Assembly: GCA_009783355.1 (NCBI GenBank)
Contig: WRHH01000003.1
Span: 1 to 64,000 of the forward strand
Direction: 5' to 3'
Source: Synergistaceae bacterium
GTDB lineage: Bacteria > Synergistota > Synergistia > Synergistales > Aminobacteriaceae
Length of the DNA stretch: 64,000 nt
Below the pieces are notes generated by a model. The model was given only the letters and a program-made list of their open reading frames with translations. It ran no database searches and was not told the origin of the DNA. This document shows positions 27,320 through 36,428 of the stretch, in pieces. The translations under genes were made by a program, and so were the position numbers. Position 1 is the stretch's first letter, and each line of letters opens with the position of its first letter.

Positions 27320-27536
27320 CTGGATTGCTTCGCGATGAAACCGCTCGCAAAGACAAGGACTCTGGATTGCTTCGCCGCAAAAAGACGCGGCTCGCAAAGA
27401 CAAGAATTCTGGATTGCTTCGCGATGAAACTGCTCGCAAAGACAAAGACTCTGGATTGCTTCGCCGCAAAAGGACGCGGCTCGCAAAGACAAGAATTCTG
27501 GATTGCTTCGCGATGAAACCGCTCGCAAAGACGAAG
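27320..27536. repeat. Tandem CTGGATTGCTTCGC repeats with alternating 42- and 47-bp units
   Basis: Five CTGGATTGCTTCGC starts lie at 27320, 27362, 27409, 27451 and 27498. Units alternate between a short form (GATGAAAC inside) and a long form (CGCAAAA-GACGCGG inside), each ending CTCGCAAAGACAA(G). This forms an 89-bp higher-order repeat. The family recurs at 41521-41666 and in degraded form at 15700. Confidence 0.88.
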
Positions 27537-27718
27537 GAACAATTTTCCATTTTCTGTTTTCAATTTTCAATTTTAAAAGTACAAGGAGGTGTGAAGATAG
27601 AGGAGCAGTTCTTGTGGCGGCTGAATGGCGGGAATGCGCGATTCGGGTAGGATCTTAGTTCACATGCGATTCACAGTTCTTTGGAGTAAATAAAAATATT
27701 GAAAAGGGAAGTGAAATT

Positions 27719-30700
27719 ATGCGTAAGGTTCTAAGTGTTTTGGCATTTTTGCTGTTCGTAACCCTCATCTTCGGAACAGCAGCGTTCGCGGAAGCCACGA
27801 TTTCAGCAGATATCAAAGGTGAATCTGTGGTGCAACCTGGCAAAACCATAACGCTCACCGCTGAATTGTTGCCTGGCGTTGACGAAAATGACTTCCGAAC
27901 AATGAGGTGGACAAGAGTCCCTTATGATGGTGTTTTGGTTGAAACTCCCACAATGCGTGCAGATCAAACAATAATAACAACTACTACTGGCGTTGTTGGC
28001 GACAAAGATTCTTTCAAGGTAGAATTGATTAGTAGCGATGCCGTAACTATAGTTGGCGAATCCGCTCCATTTGAGGTAACAATCATTGATATACCTATGA
28101 CAGGAATTAAGCTGGATAAGAATATTTATTTAGTAGACACTAATATTGGCCATGAGACTTTTACTTTATTAATTACGGCTGAACCGAATGACACAACAAT
28201 ATGGGTGAAAATTGAGAAAATTGATCCTTTAGATGTATTGGATGTTCTCACACCTGCCACATATCCAATACCAAATCCTGATGGAACATTACCAACTCCA
28301 GTTTATACAGCAACTACTTTGGTAACCGGAAACGCTACGGTAAAAGTATCATCAGTTTTGAGTCCGGATATCTTCGCTGAGTGCAAGGTGTTTGTGTTTG
28401 ACTCAACTGCTGCTAGCCCGGCGAAATTTATACCGACTACAATACCCACAACTTTTGATTTCACCAATAAAAGCGTCGATAAAACAGTTCCATTGTTTAT
28501 AGATGTTGATGGCTACAGTAGTTTGACTGAAGCTGAATGTAATGATCCCAAAAAATTCCCAAATGAAGCCGATCTGGTAACAACGTTTATGCCGGGCATC
28601 AAGTCGACGGATCTATATGTTAATAGTGAAGGGCTAGTAACTATTAAAGATAGCATAGCTAAGGAAATAGCTATGGATCTGCTTGGCGTTGACAGTGCGG
28701 ACGTAATAACGTTGCCGGTGTTTGAAGCAATACTTCCATTTTTACCGCCACCAGCGCCAGCAAACACTATACCGGACGGACACACAGCTGCGATCATGTT
28801 CAAGGTTGATTGGGATGTTCTATCGACTAATGGATACGTACGCAGTCCAAAAGATGTGAAACTGCTGAAGATCCTTTCCGCCACCGAAGGTAAATTATTC
28901 GAATATGTAGAAAAAGTTGCCGACGTGGCAGATGGGAAATTTACGCTTCTTGTTGCAGATGTTGGTGCTGGTAGGACTCCCCCCTACGCTGTATATGATG
29001 AGGTTGATTCATCAGATATTATTTATGAAACATTTGCCAATAAATACTTTATACTCTTCGGTATAAAGGACGGAGGCAGTTTTGACCTTGACGGGGAGAA
29101 TAACGGCGTTATTTGGGATCCGATGGCGTTGGCTTCAATCCCCGTAACTGATGTAAAATTCAAGAATAATCCTCTTGTTGTCAACCCGGACGAAATAATT
29201 GACCTTGGAAAGGAAATAATCTTAGTGCCTGATTCTGCTAGCGTCTATGAAATAAGATCAAAAGACTGGGATATTGACCCGTTTGTGGGAACTTTTGACG
29301 CAGCAGATCATGGAATCTTGACAGTGAATCCGCATCTGACATCACAGATGAATACTGTAATATCAGTGGATATTACAGTAAAAAAACATAATGGAAATGA
29401 TGTTGAATTCAAACAGGTAACCTGCGTTCTCCAAGTCCGCCCCGCAGCCGCATCAATCACCGTCACCCCCGACACTGCGAACGTAGCTATCGGCAAAACC
29501 CTGCAGCTCGCCTCCGCGGTCTTACCAACGGATGCTGACCAGACTGTCACTTGGGACAGCAGCAACAAATTGCTTGCTACAGTCGACAGCGACGGATTGG
29601 TCACGGGAGTTGCGGCCGGTTATACGCTGATAACGGCTACGACGTACAACGGCATAGTAGGACAGTGCTTGGTGACCGTCACCGTGCCTGACCCGATTTC
29701 GGCGGTTGCTGTGACCCCGAAAACGGAGACTTTGAACACAAGCAGTAAAACTACGGTTCAGCTTACTGCGGTAGTCACGCCAAGCACAGCGGATCAGTCT
29801 GTTACGTGGACATCCGGCAACTCTGCGGTTGCGACTGTGTCGGCGACCGGATTGGTGACGGCGGTTTCCGACGGAACGGCTGTCATTACCGCAACAGCGT
29901 CTGACGGCGTTACCAAGGATACCTGCACGATCACAGTCGACTCGGCGCCTACTGTACTGGTTACCGGCGTGACGCTCGATAAGACCACGCTGGACTTAAT
30001 CTTCGGAGGAGATCCCAACGACGCGTCTTACCATCTCACCGCGACGATTGATCCTCCCACTGCCACAAACAAGAATGTGACGTGGTTATCCAGCGCTCCT
30101 TCTGTTGTAAGCGTGACCGGGACGTTGTTGGACGGACTCGTGACGGCGTTGGCGCCCGGCTCGGCGACGGTTACAGTCACGACGGCGGACGGCGGAAAAA
30201 CGGCTGTCTGCAATGTAACCGTAACCGCAGCGCCCACAGTCGTACCTGTTGATAATTTGACTCTGAACAAACATTCAGAGAATCTAATCAATGGCGAAAC
30301 TCTCACGCTTACTGCCACAATTACGCCATCAAATGCGACGAACAAGGACGTTATTTGGTCAAGCAGCAACTCGTCGATAGTCAGCGTTCCGTCAACTTCA
30401 GCAAACACTATAACTGTAACAGCGAGCGCTGTTGGATCGGCAACGATCACGGCCACAGCCGCAGGAGACTCCACAAAAACGGATTCCTGCACAATAATTG
30501 TCTCAATACCTGACAAACCTATAATGAGCGTAACGGTGAGCCCGGCGCCGCTGACGATGGACATAGCGCAATCGCGCAGTCTCACGGCGACAGTCCTGCC
30601 CGTCGATACGACGGAGTCCAGGGCAGTGACATGGACGAGCAGCAACCCGTCGGTAGCCAGCGTAACCGGCAGCGGGGCAAATGGTGAAACCGGACTCGTG

Positions 30701-31396
30701 ACGGGACATGCTGTGGGAACGGCGACGATAACAGCGTCAGCCGGCTCTTGCCAGGGGCATAGCAATGTTACTGTGAAAAAACCCGATCCTCTCGACCCGA
30801 CATTCCCGACCGATCCAAAAGACGTTGCCGACAAGACCGGCATTTCCTCCGGCAACTTCGAAGTGAAGGGCAATTTGGTCTATCTCAAGAAGGCGCTGGC
30901 GGAAGCAATAGCGAAAGTTCTGCTCGGCACGAGTAAGCCGAACGTAAGTGTTTCGCCGGTATTCGAGGGCGATATGGCAGCGAGGGGATTCGGAGCGGAA
31001 GGTCAAGTTGCGGAAATCAAGCTTGAGGTGCTCGGCGCCGACCTGCTGGCAATGTTTGCGGATGACATAATCCTTATCGGTTTGACTTCCAGCAACACAG
31101 GAAAGAAATTCACCTTCACGGCCGACTCGAACAAGTTCGAGGAGAAGACGTTCACGCTGCTCTTAGGAGGCGTGATATACACCGGCAAAATTGATCCGAA
31201 CGCAACCTACGAGCTGGTTGTGTTCATCAGGGACGGCGGCGAGTTCGACCTCACCGGAAAAGCAAACGGCGAAGTGGTGGCGCAGGTGTTCTTCGCAGCC
31301 GATGGAAGCAGCAGCGGCGGCGGCGGCGGATGCAACGCGGGTTTCCTTGCGCTCATGATGCTCGCAGTCCCGTTCGTCCTGAGAAGAAAACAGTAG
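27719..31396 (+). CDS. Large exported BIG2-domain protein with Synerg-CTERM anchor
   Basis: 1225 residues. Signal peptide 1-25 (LAFLLFVTLIFGTAAFAEA). An N-terminal beta region is followed by a copy of an unnamed domain at about 290-460 (ending IKDGGSFDLDGENNGV). Five bacterial Ig-like group 2 domains lie in 575-1010 (for example VTWDSSNKLLATVDSDGLVT, VTWTSGNSAVATVSATGLVT, ITATASDG). A second copy of the unnamed domain is at about 1045-1190 (ending IRDGGEFDLTGKANGEV). The end is poly-Gly, GCNAGFLALMMLAVPFVL, RRKQ: the Synergistota sorting tail. It is a likely surface adhesin or structural protein. GGGAAG precedes the ATG. Codon use and composition shift at about 29400, where the Ig repeats begin. 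Confidence 0.93.
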   Translation: MRKVLSVLAFLLFVTLIFGTAAFAEATISADIKGESVVQPGKTITLTAELLPGVDENDFRTMRWTRVPYDGVLVETPTMRADQTIITTTTGVVGDKDSFKVELISSDAVTIVGESAPFEVTIIDIPMTGIKLDKNIYLVDTNIGHETFTLLITAEPNDTTIWVKIEKIDPLDVLDVLTPATYPIPNPDGTLPTPVYTATTLVTGNATVKVSSVLSPDIFAECKVFVFDSTAASPAKFIPTTIPTTFDFTNKSVDKTVPLFIDVDGYSSLTEAECNDPKKFPNEADLVTTFMPGIKSTDLYVNSEGLVTIKDSIAKEIAMDLLGVDSADVITLPVFEAILPFLPPPAPANTIPDGHTAAIMFKVDWDVLSTNGYVRSPKDVKLLKILSATEGKLFEYVEKVADVADGKFTLLVADVGAGRTPPYAVYDEVDSSDIIYETFANKYFILFGIKDGGSFDLDGENNGVIWDPMALASIPVTDVKFKNNPLVVNPDEIIDLGKEIILVPDSASVYEIRSKDWDIDPFVGTFDAADHGILTVNPHLTSQMNTVISVDITVKKHNGNDVEFKQVTCVLQVRPAAASITVTPDTANVAIGKTLQLASAVLPTDADQTVTWDSSNKLLATVDSDGLVTGVAAGYTLITATTYNGIVGQCLVTVTVPDPISAVAVTPKTETLNTSSKTTVQLTAVVTPSTADQSVTWTSGNSAVATVSATGLVTAVSDGTAVITATASDGVTKDTCTITVDSAPTVLVTGVTLDKTTLDLIFGGDPNDASYHLTATIDPPTATNKNVTWLSSAPSVVSVTGTLLDGLVTALAPGSATVTVTTADGGKTAVCNVTVTAAPTVVPVDNLTLNKHSENLINGETLTLTATITPSNATNKDVIWSSSNSSIVSVPSTSANTITVTASAVGSATITATAAGDSTKTDSCTIIVSIPDKPIMSVTVSPAPLTMDIAQSRSLTATVLPVDTTESRAVTWTSSNPSVASVTGSGANGETGLVTGHAVGTATITASAGSCQGHSNVTVKKPDPLDPTFPTDPKDVADKTGISSGNFEVKGNLVYLKKALAEAIAKVLLGTSKPNVSVSPVFEGDMAARGFGAEGQVAEIKLEVLGADLLAMFADDIILIGLTSSNTGKKFTFTADSNKFEEKTFTLLLGGVIYTGKIDPNATYELVVFIRDGGEFDLTGKANGEVVAQVFFAADGSSSGGGGGCNAGFLALMMLAVPFVLRRKQ

Positions 31397-31430
31397 GCCT
31401 GAAAACCGAAAGATAATCGTATCAAACGTT

Positions 31431-31806
31431 GCAGGGGCGGCTCATTTGCCGCCCCTGATTTTTGCATAGACGCACCTGTAGGGGCGGCTTGTAGCCGCCC
31501 GCACCTCATAACCTTTGACATATCATCATTTTTCAATGTTATTTCATCTTATCCCGTTGCGTATTTTCTAACGCGCGGCGAAAAAACAGGCGGCTGAAAG
31601 CCGCCCCTACACCCATTGTACACAATATATCACAGCTACATAACATACAAACGCATCAAAACCTTTGACATATCATCATTTTTCAATATTATCTCATCGT
31701 ATCGCGTTGCGTATTTTTTAACGCGCGCCAAAAAAACAGGCGGCTGAAAGCCGCCCCTACACCCATTGTACACAATATACCACAGTTACATAACAGACAA
31801 ACGCAT
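31431..31806. repeat. REP cluster with a 150-bp tandem duplication
   Basis: REPs at 31431-31456, 31478-31500, 31588-31610 and 31739-31760. The segment from AACCTTTGACATATCATC through ACAAACGCATC occurs twice (31508-31656 and 31660-31806) with about 6% differences. No gene seen. Confidence 0.85.
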
Positions 31807-31860
31807 CTGTAGGGGCGGCTTGTAGCCGCCTGTGCATTGTATTCTGTTGCGTTCATCGCC

Positions 31861-32403
31861 TCAAAATAATGATACGGGTGGTTTTTTGCCGTCTGTTTTT
31901 ATTGTTTCGCCATTGTATAAACAATCTTCCGTCCATCTTTCAGGATTGTATTCAATATATTCCGCAATTTGCTGATAGTCATAATTATTACGAATAATGT
32001 GATCGTGGAATGATTTTTGCCAAACCGAATACCCAACCTTGATAGAAATTGCACGTTTCCATTGTCCTATCATGCGTGAAACTGTAGGGGCGGCTTGTAG
32101 CCGCCCGTTTACATCATACCGCCAATCGCCATAAATACCGATGAGCATATGAACATGGTTTGGCATAATTACGGAACAATCAACGCATACCTCGTCATAA
32201 ACTTGTGATAACAACAATATTTCATTCTCTATTATTTCTCCAACGCGCGTTAGCCGCAGGCTGCAAGATACCTCTCCTATTTCGATTGATGCGAATATTT
32301 CCTTTCGGTCTTTTGCGCAAATCGTCACAAAATACGCGCCGTCCTGACTGTAATCGAAGTCTTTATACCTATTCGGTTTACGTTTTGTGTATTCGATTGT
32401 CAT
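31861..32403 (-). CDS. REP-associated tyrosine transposase (RAYT), copy 2
   Basis: 180 residues with all family marks: YSQDGAYFVTICAKDR, the HUH motif IMPNHVHMLIGIYG, SFHDHIIRNNYDYQQIA (catalytic Tyr) and YIEYNPERWTEDCLY. GGTGAG upstream supports the ATG at 32403. The striking feature is a complete REP hairpin inside the gene (32084-32106) that is read in frame as GRLQAAPT, between the HUH motif and the catalytic helix. It is about 40% identical by eye to copy 1, so the two RAYTs are distinct lineages. Confidence 0.92.
   Translation of the reverse strand: MTIEYTKRKPNRYKDFDYSQDGAYFVTICAKDRKEIFASIEIGEVSCSLRLTRVGEIIENEILLLSQVYDEVCVDCSVIMPNHVHMLIGIYGDWRYDVNGRLQAAPTVSRMIGQWKRAISIKVGYSVWQKSFHDHIIRNNYDYQQIAEYIEYNPERWTEDCLYNGETIKTDGKKPPVSLF
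32084..32106. repeat. REP element inside the RAYT copy 2 reading frame
   Basis: GTAGGGGCGGC...GCCGCCC hairpin identical to the intergenic REPs at 24104 and 31478. It is translated as part of the RAYT without breaking the frame. Confidence 0.9.
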
Positions 32404-32470
32404 TTAATCTCACCAAAAATCTTTTGGATTTTTTCATAATTTTGTACTTTCGTTTCGTTAATGGCGCGGG

Positions 32471-32655
32471 GGCTGTAACAAAAGCAGTATATTAGCTAGC
32501 CAAACCACAATATATTGTAGGTGGCTGTAACAAAAGTAGTATATTGGCTAGCCAAACCACAATATATAGTGGTTGTTTGGTATTGTGTGCACAATATGTT
32601 GTAGGGGCGGCATTCTGCCGCCAGCTTTTGTTACAGCCCCACTTTTGTTACAGCC
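32471..32655. repeat. Nested GGCTGTAACAAAAG repeats around a REP
   Basis: Two direct copies (starting 32471 and 32523, period 52) of GGCTGTAACAAAAG followed by GTATATT-GCTAGCCAAACCAC. Two inverted copies (CTTTTGTTACAGCC) lie at 32624-32637 and 32642-32655. A REP at 32601-32623 sits between them, giving a nested palindrome. Confidence 0.85.
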
Positions 32656-32686
32656 CCCTACAGTGGTTTATTGTGTTCTGTATTCA

Positions 32687-35600
32687 TCATTTTTTATTAA
32701 AAATATTCTTTATTGCCTTTCCTGCTTCTTCTTTCACTACGTCGCCAGGTTTCTTCGGGGCTTCTTTTGCGGGCGCCGGCGTTGCCTGTTTACCCTGAGC
32801 GCCGCTTGTACTGCCCGCTCCGCTGGCGCTTGACGCTTCCTCTTTCTTGACGCCTGGTATACCTATGCTGTCCAAGACTTTATCCTTGACCGCTTCTTGA
32901 ATGCTCTGCGGCTGCTTTTGCGCGTCTCCTTCGCTTGTTTCCGCGTGTTCGGCGCTTGGCTGGCCTACCTTGACTATCGAGAATGACGGGTCGTCGATAT
33001 TGCCGCCCACTTTAAACGACACTTCGCGGAAATCGCTCTGCTTGCCCGCTGCTGCCCCTTTTCCGATCGCTTGCGACAAAACTGCCTCAAGCCCTTTACC
33101 GGACGCAAACTCGCCGATGTTACCTCCCGCAATTGCGCCCGCCGCTCCAAGAGCGCCGCCGGTGATGATATTTATCAACAGAAAATTGACGCTCCCGTCG
33201 CCTGTCAGGTTAAACCCGCCCGCATACGTTATCGGGCCTTCGATTTGTGCGTACTTGTAAAGAGGGTCGTTACCCGGAGCGGTCGCCTTTGAGCCTTTTT
33301 GGAATATTATCCGCGTCGTTTCAAGCTTGAAAGGAGCTGTCACTTCCGCGTAATGAACGGAATCGGTTCCATGCAGCTTTGAAATGATGTCGAGCCAGCT
33401 GAAGCCGCTGAGCCCGCCAGTACCGACTTTTGCAGTCCCTGTGCCTCCCAGCGTGAATTTGGGGTCTATAGTCCCGTTGAACGTCAACGCCAACTCTCCT
33501 TTGCCCGTTATCTTGCCCTTAATATCAGGAACCAAGTCGTGAACAAGCGCGTTCACGTCAACGCCGGACGCATTCAGTTTTCCAGAGTATTTAAACGTCT
33601 GAGTATTGAAGTCGCCGTCGAGCTCAAGCGACCCGCCGTTCAGCTTTGCCGTCCCATGCCCGTACTTTAAGCTTGAGCCGGAAAGAGATAGCGGAATTGC
33701 GACGTCCGAGAGCTTCATGCCGTATATCACGAGTGAAGGAATTGACGCGCTGCCCTGCCCTGAAGCCTCCGCGCCGGAAAGAGACGCGCTGAATTTGGCG
33801 GAGAGCGTCCCCGCTATCTGCCCCTTGACGTCCGGAACGCTTTCCGTCAGTTTCGCAAGATCAAGCCCCGAACCTGTGAACTCTATTTGCCCCTTGCCCT
33901 CCGACGGTTTAAACGAGCCTGTGGCGGAGAGCTTTCCCGCTCCGATTTGCGCGGAAAGGTTGTCGAGTTTCAGATCATCCATGTTTCCGCTCAGTTCCAC
34001 CGTCAAGTTGTCCATTCCGTACCCCTCGGCGGAAAATTTGGGCGCGCTTCCCTGAAACGCGACATTCGGCGAGTCCGCCTTTCCAGTCAGTGCAAGCTTC
34101 CCCGAGAACGTACCAGCGAGAGCCACGCCCAGATTGCCCGTTTTACTGAGGTCGCTGAGATTCAACTGCGCCATTTCAACGCTAATATTTATGTCGCCCG
34201 CTCCGCTTTTTGGTATCGTCAGTTTACCCGAACCCGAAATGGAACCCTGCCCGGACGATGCCTTTGCTGTAACTAAGTTTATGGTATCCCCTGCTTTTTT
34301 GACGACAACGTTTACATTCTGGAAACCGAGCCCTGAAGCCGAGACGCTCTCTGCGCCCACTTCCAGATCCATATTGTCGAGATTTGCCAGGTCGCCCGTC
34401 AGCGCGGTCGTTGCTTTGATGTTCTTCGCGTTTATCATGTCCATCACGGCAAGCTCCTGCGAGGAGATTACCAGATCAAGTTTCGGGTCTGGCATTGCGC
34501 CCGAGGCGTGTACGCCGACCTGCACCGTCCCCTTAAGTTTATATTGAACGATGTCGGGGACAAATTTCGCGAGAGCGGCGGGTGTTAACGAGAGGGAGGC
34601 GTTTACGTCGAGCGCCGGTTTTGCGCCCGTCACATTCTTGACCGTTCCCGACGCCTTAATCGGCAAACCTGTCCAGGACGCCGAACTTTCTTTCAATGTG
34701 AAATTTCCTCCCGCGTAAGTAAATCCAAGCGCGAGATTATCCACGGTATAGCCCGTAGCGGATAAAGATTTGCTGCTAATCGTTCCGTCCAGCGACGGGT
34801 TCGACGTTGAGCCTGCGACATGAACCTCCGCTGTCACATTTCCCTTTAGCTCCATTTTATCGGCATCGGGAATAAAAGGCTTAAGCGAGGCCAGGTTCAG
34901 GTCTACAGTCTTCAGCGTCACGTTCAGCTTTGGCGCGGTGAGTATGTCCGACACGCTTCCGCTCAGATATGAAGCCGCTCCCTCAAAATGCGCTTTTCCG
35001 TTGACCGTCGCCTGGTCGCCGCCCGTCAGTTTTACTTGCAATGCTATGTCCGTTCCCTTTACACCCCATGCTCCGACTGACGGCGCGTGGAGAGCTATTG
35101 TTCCGTGAAGCGCGTTAGTGGCTCCGTTGATATCAATAGAGAAATCGGAAATGTTTCCGCTAATTCCGTCAGCGCCGCCGAGGCTGCTCAAAGCCGCAAG
35201 GTCGGCTGCGCCTCCGCTCAGTTTTACGAACACGGTCGGAACATCGTTCCTGAACGCCATTGCCAAATTACCCGCAATAGGAATTCCGAAAGCATTAGCC
35301 GTGATTTTGTCCAAAGAAAGCCTGAGCTCCTTGTAGTTCACCATTCCCTCAAACGATTCAACCGGCCATCCCGCAACGCGCGCTCCTTTAAAATTGGCCG
35401 TCGCCGTGAAGCTTGGATCTTCCCACGTTCCTTCCGCCTTGAAGGACATCCCGACCTCTCCAACGTAATCACCTGGCGAAAGATCAGGCCACAGGCTGAC
35501 TAATTCCGTCACGTCCATGCCTTCCAGAATACCTTCCAAGTTAAGCGCATCCGAGAGTTGCCCCGACGCCTTAACTGAACCTTTTCCCACATTAAGAGCG

Positions 35601-36208
35601 ACATTCTTTAAGGTCACCTTGTTTCCATTGATTTCAGCCGCTACGATTCCGGCGACCGGAAGCGCGTTCACATTTGCCTTGACGTTTGCCGTTACAGTGT
35701 ATTGGTCAAATCCGAGGCTTACGTTCTCGATTTCCGTTACGCCCCATTTTGAGGTTAGCACGCTTTGCACTATCTTCAATTCATCAATTGGGACCTGGAA
35801 AGGCCCGTCGGACGGCTGGCTTGGCAGTTTGCTCAGCTCTTCCGCCAATTTATCCAAGTTAACGTCAACTCCGCCGATAGATAATAATGAAAGACGGGGC
35901 GAACTCAGCAGCGACATGAAATTAACCTTCGCCTCCACGAGTTCCGCTTTTAGCATTTCCGCCCCATCTTTCTTGATGTTGGCGCCGCGGATGCTATAGC
36001 CCCGCAGAGGATTCCCGCTGACCTGATCGAACTTGAGATCCGCCTGCAAATAATTCTTTACAGCATCGCGCGCTTCGCTCGCAACTAAGTCACATGCGAT
36101 GTCCATTGCCGCCAACAATGCGATCAGGACACCGAAAAACACCGGTATTCCAATGATTAACCATAACCAATTAAAGCGTTTCTTATGTTTTTTATAACTT
36201 TTTCGCAT
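32687..36208 (-). CDS. AsmA/TamB-like inner-membrane-anchored envelope protein
   Basis: 1173 residues. The start at 36208 is set by AAGGAGG; a 42-codon upstream extension is rejected. An N-terminal membrane anchor (WLWLIIGIPVFFGVLIALLA) is followed by about 1000 residues of repetitive beta-strand units of AsmA/DUF748 type (LSLLSIGGVDVNLDKLAEEL, the repeated A-F-G-S-G-K-S pattern, LDVNASLSLTPAALAKFVPD). The AsmA C-terminal region contains LDIISKLHGTDSVHYAEVTA and YAQIEGPITYAGG. It ends in an Ala/Ser/Pro-rich tail and KNIFNKK. Family members bridge inner and outer membranes and help phospholipid or outer-membrane protein trafficking, which implies a diderm cell. The specific role here is inferred. 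Confidence 0.88.
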   Translation of the reverse strand: MRKSYKKHKKRFNWLWLIIGIPVFFGVLIALLAAMDIACDLVASEARDAVKNYLQADLKFDQVSGNPLRGYSIRGANIKKDGAEMLKAELVEAKVNFMSLLSSPRLSLLSIGGVDVNLDKLAEELSKLPSQPSDGPFQVPIDELKIVQSVLTSKWGVTEIENVSLGFDQYTVTANVKANVNALPVAGIVAAEINGNKVTLKNVALNVGKGSVKASGQLSDALNLEGILEGMDVTELVSLWPDLSPGDYVGEVGMSFKAEGTWEDPSFTATANFKGARVAGWPVESFEGMVNYKELRLSLDKITANAFGIPIAGNLAMAFRNDVPTVFVKLSGGAADLAALSSLGGADGISGNISDFSIDINGATNALHGTIALHAPSVGAWGVKGTDIALQVKLTGGDQATVNGKAHFEGAASYLSGSVSDILTAPKLNVTLKTVDLNLASLKPFIPDADKMELKGNVTAEVHVAGSTSNPSLDGTISSKSLSATGYTVDNLALGFTYAGGNFTLKESSASWTGLPIKASGTVKNVTGAKPALDVNASLSLTPAALAKFVPDIVQYKLKGTVQVGVHASGAMPDPKLDLVISSQELAVMDMINAKNIKATTALTGDLANLDNMDLEVGAESVSASGLGFQNVNVVVKKAGDTINLVTAKASSGQGSISGSGKLTIPKSGAGDINISVEMAQLNLSDLSKTGNLGVALAGTFSGKLALTGKADSPNVAFQGSAPKFSAEGYGMDNLTVELSGNMDDLKLDNLSAQIGAGKLSATGSFKPSEGKGQIEFTGSGLDLAKLTESVPDVKGQIAGTLSAKFSASLSGAEASGQGSASIPSLVIYGMKLSDVAIPLSLSGSSLKYGHGTAKLNGGSLELDGDFNTQTFKYSGKLNASGVDVNALVHDLVPDIKGKITGKGELALTFNGTIDPKFTLGGTGTAKVGTGGLSGFSWLDIISKLHGTDSVHYAEVTAPFKLETTRIIFQKGSKATAPGNDPLYKYAQIEGPITYAGGFNLTGDGSVNFLLINIITGGALGAAGAIAGGNIGEFASGKGLEAVLSQAIGKGAAAGKQSDFREVSFKVGGNIDDPSFSIVKVGQPSAEHAETSEGDAQKQPQSIQEAVKDKVLDSIGIPGVKKEEASSASGAGSTSGAQGKQATPAPAKEAPKKPGDVVKEEAGKAIKNIFNKK

Positions 36209-36362
36209 CGAAATCCTCCTTGATTCTATTTGGACATAGACGTGCCTTCTTAAATTGAAAATGGAAAAATATCGAGTTGATTGTTTATAATTATCAATTT
36301 TCAATTCTCCATTGTTCCCAATAACAACCGGCAAATCGTGGTATTACAGAATTTTATATAGT

Positions 36363-36428
36363 GGGACGCCGAGGACTGCGTCCCCTACTGCTTCTTATAT
36401 AGTGGGACGCCGAGGGCTGCGTCCCCTA
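36363..36428. repeat. Two REPs in direct repeat, the second supplying a stop codon
   Basis: GGGACGCC...GCGTCCCCTAC at 36363-36387 and again at 36403-36428, each followed by TGCTT(C/T)TTATA. On the minus strand the GTAGGGG of the second copy contains the TAG stop of the GLUG protein gene. Confidence 0.88.

Larger units (their letters stand above)
31809..32480. mobile_element. Second RAYT locus with REP-type flank
   Basis: Left flank: a GTAGGGGCGGC...GCCGCC hairpin followed by TGTGC, as in the RAYT1 element and REPINs. The right flank retains GGCGCGGG, the word that opens the right REP, but the hairpin itself is replaced by the GGCTGTAACAAAAG repeat. The extent is approximate. Confidence 0.45.

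Noticed and set aside
30028-30873. 281-codon minus-strand ORF
   Set aside because: It is the antisense shadow of the BIG2 repeats; the valine-rich low-complexity translation and lack of a start signal rule it out.
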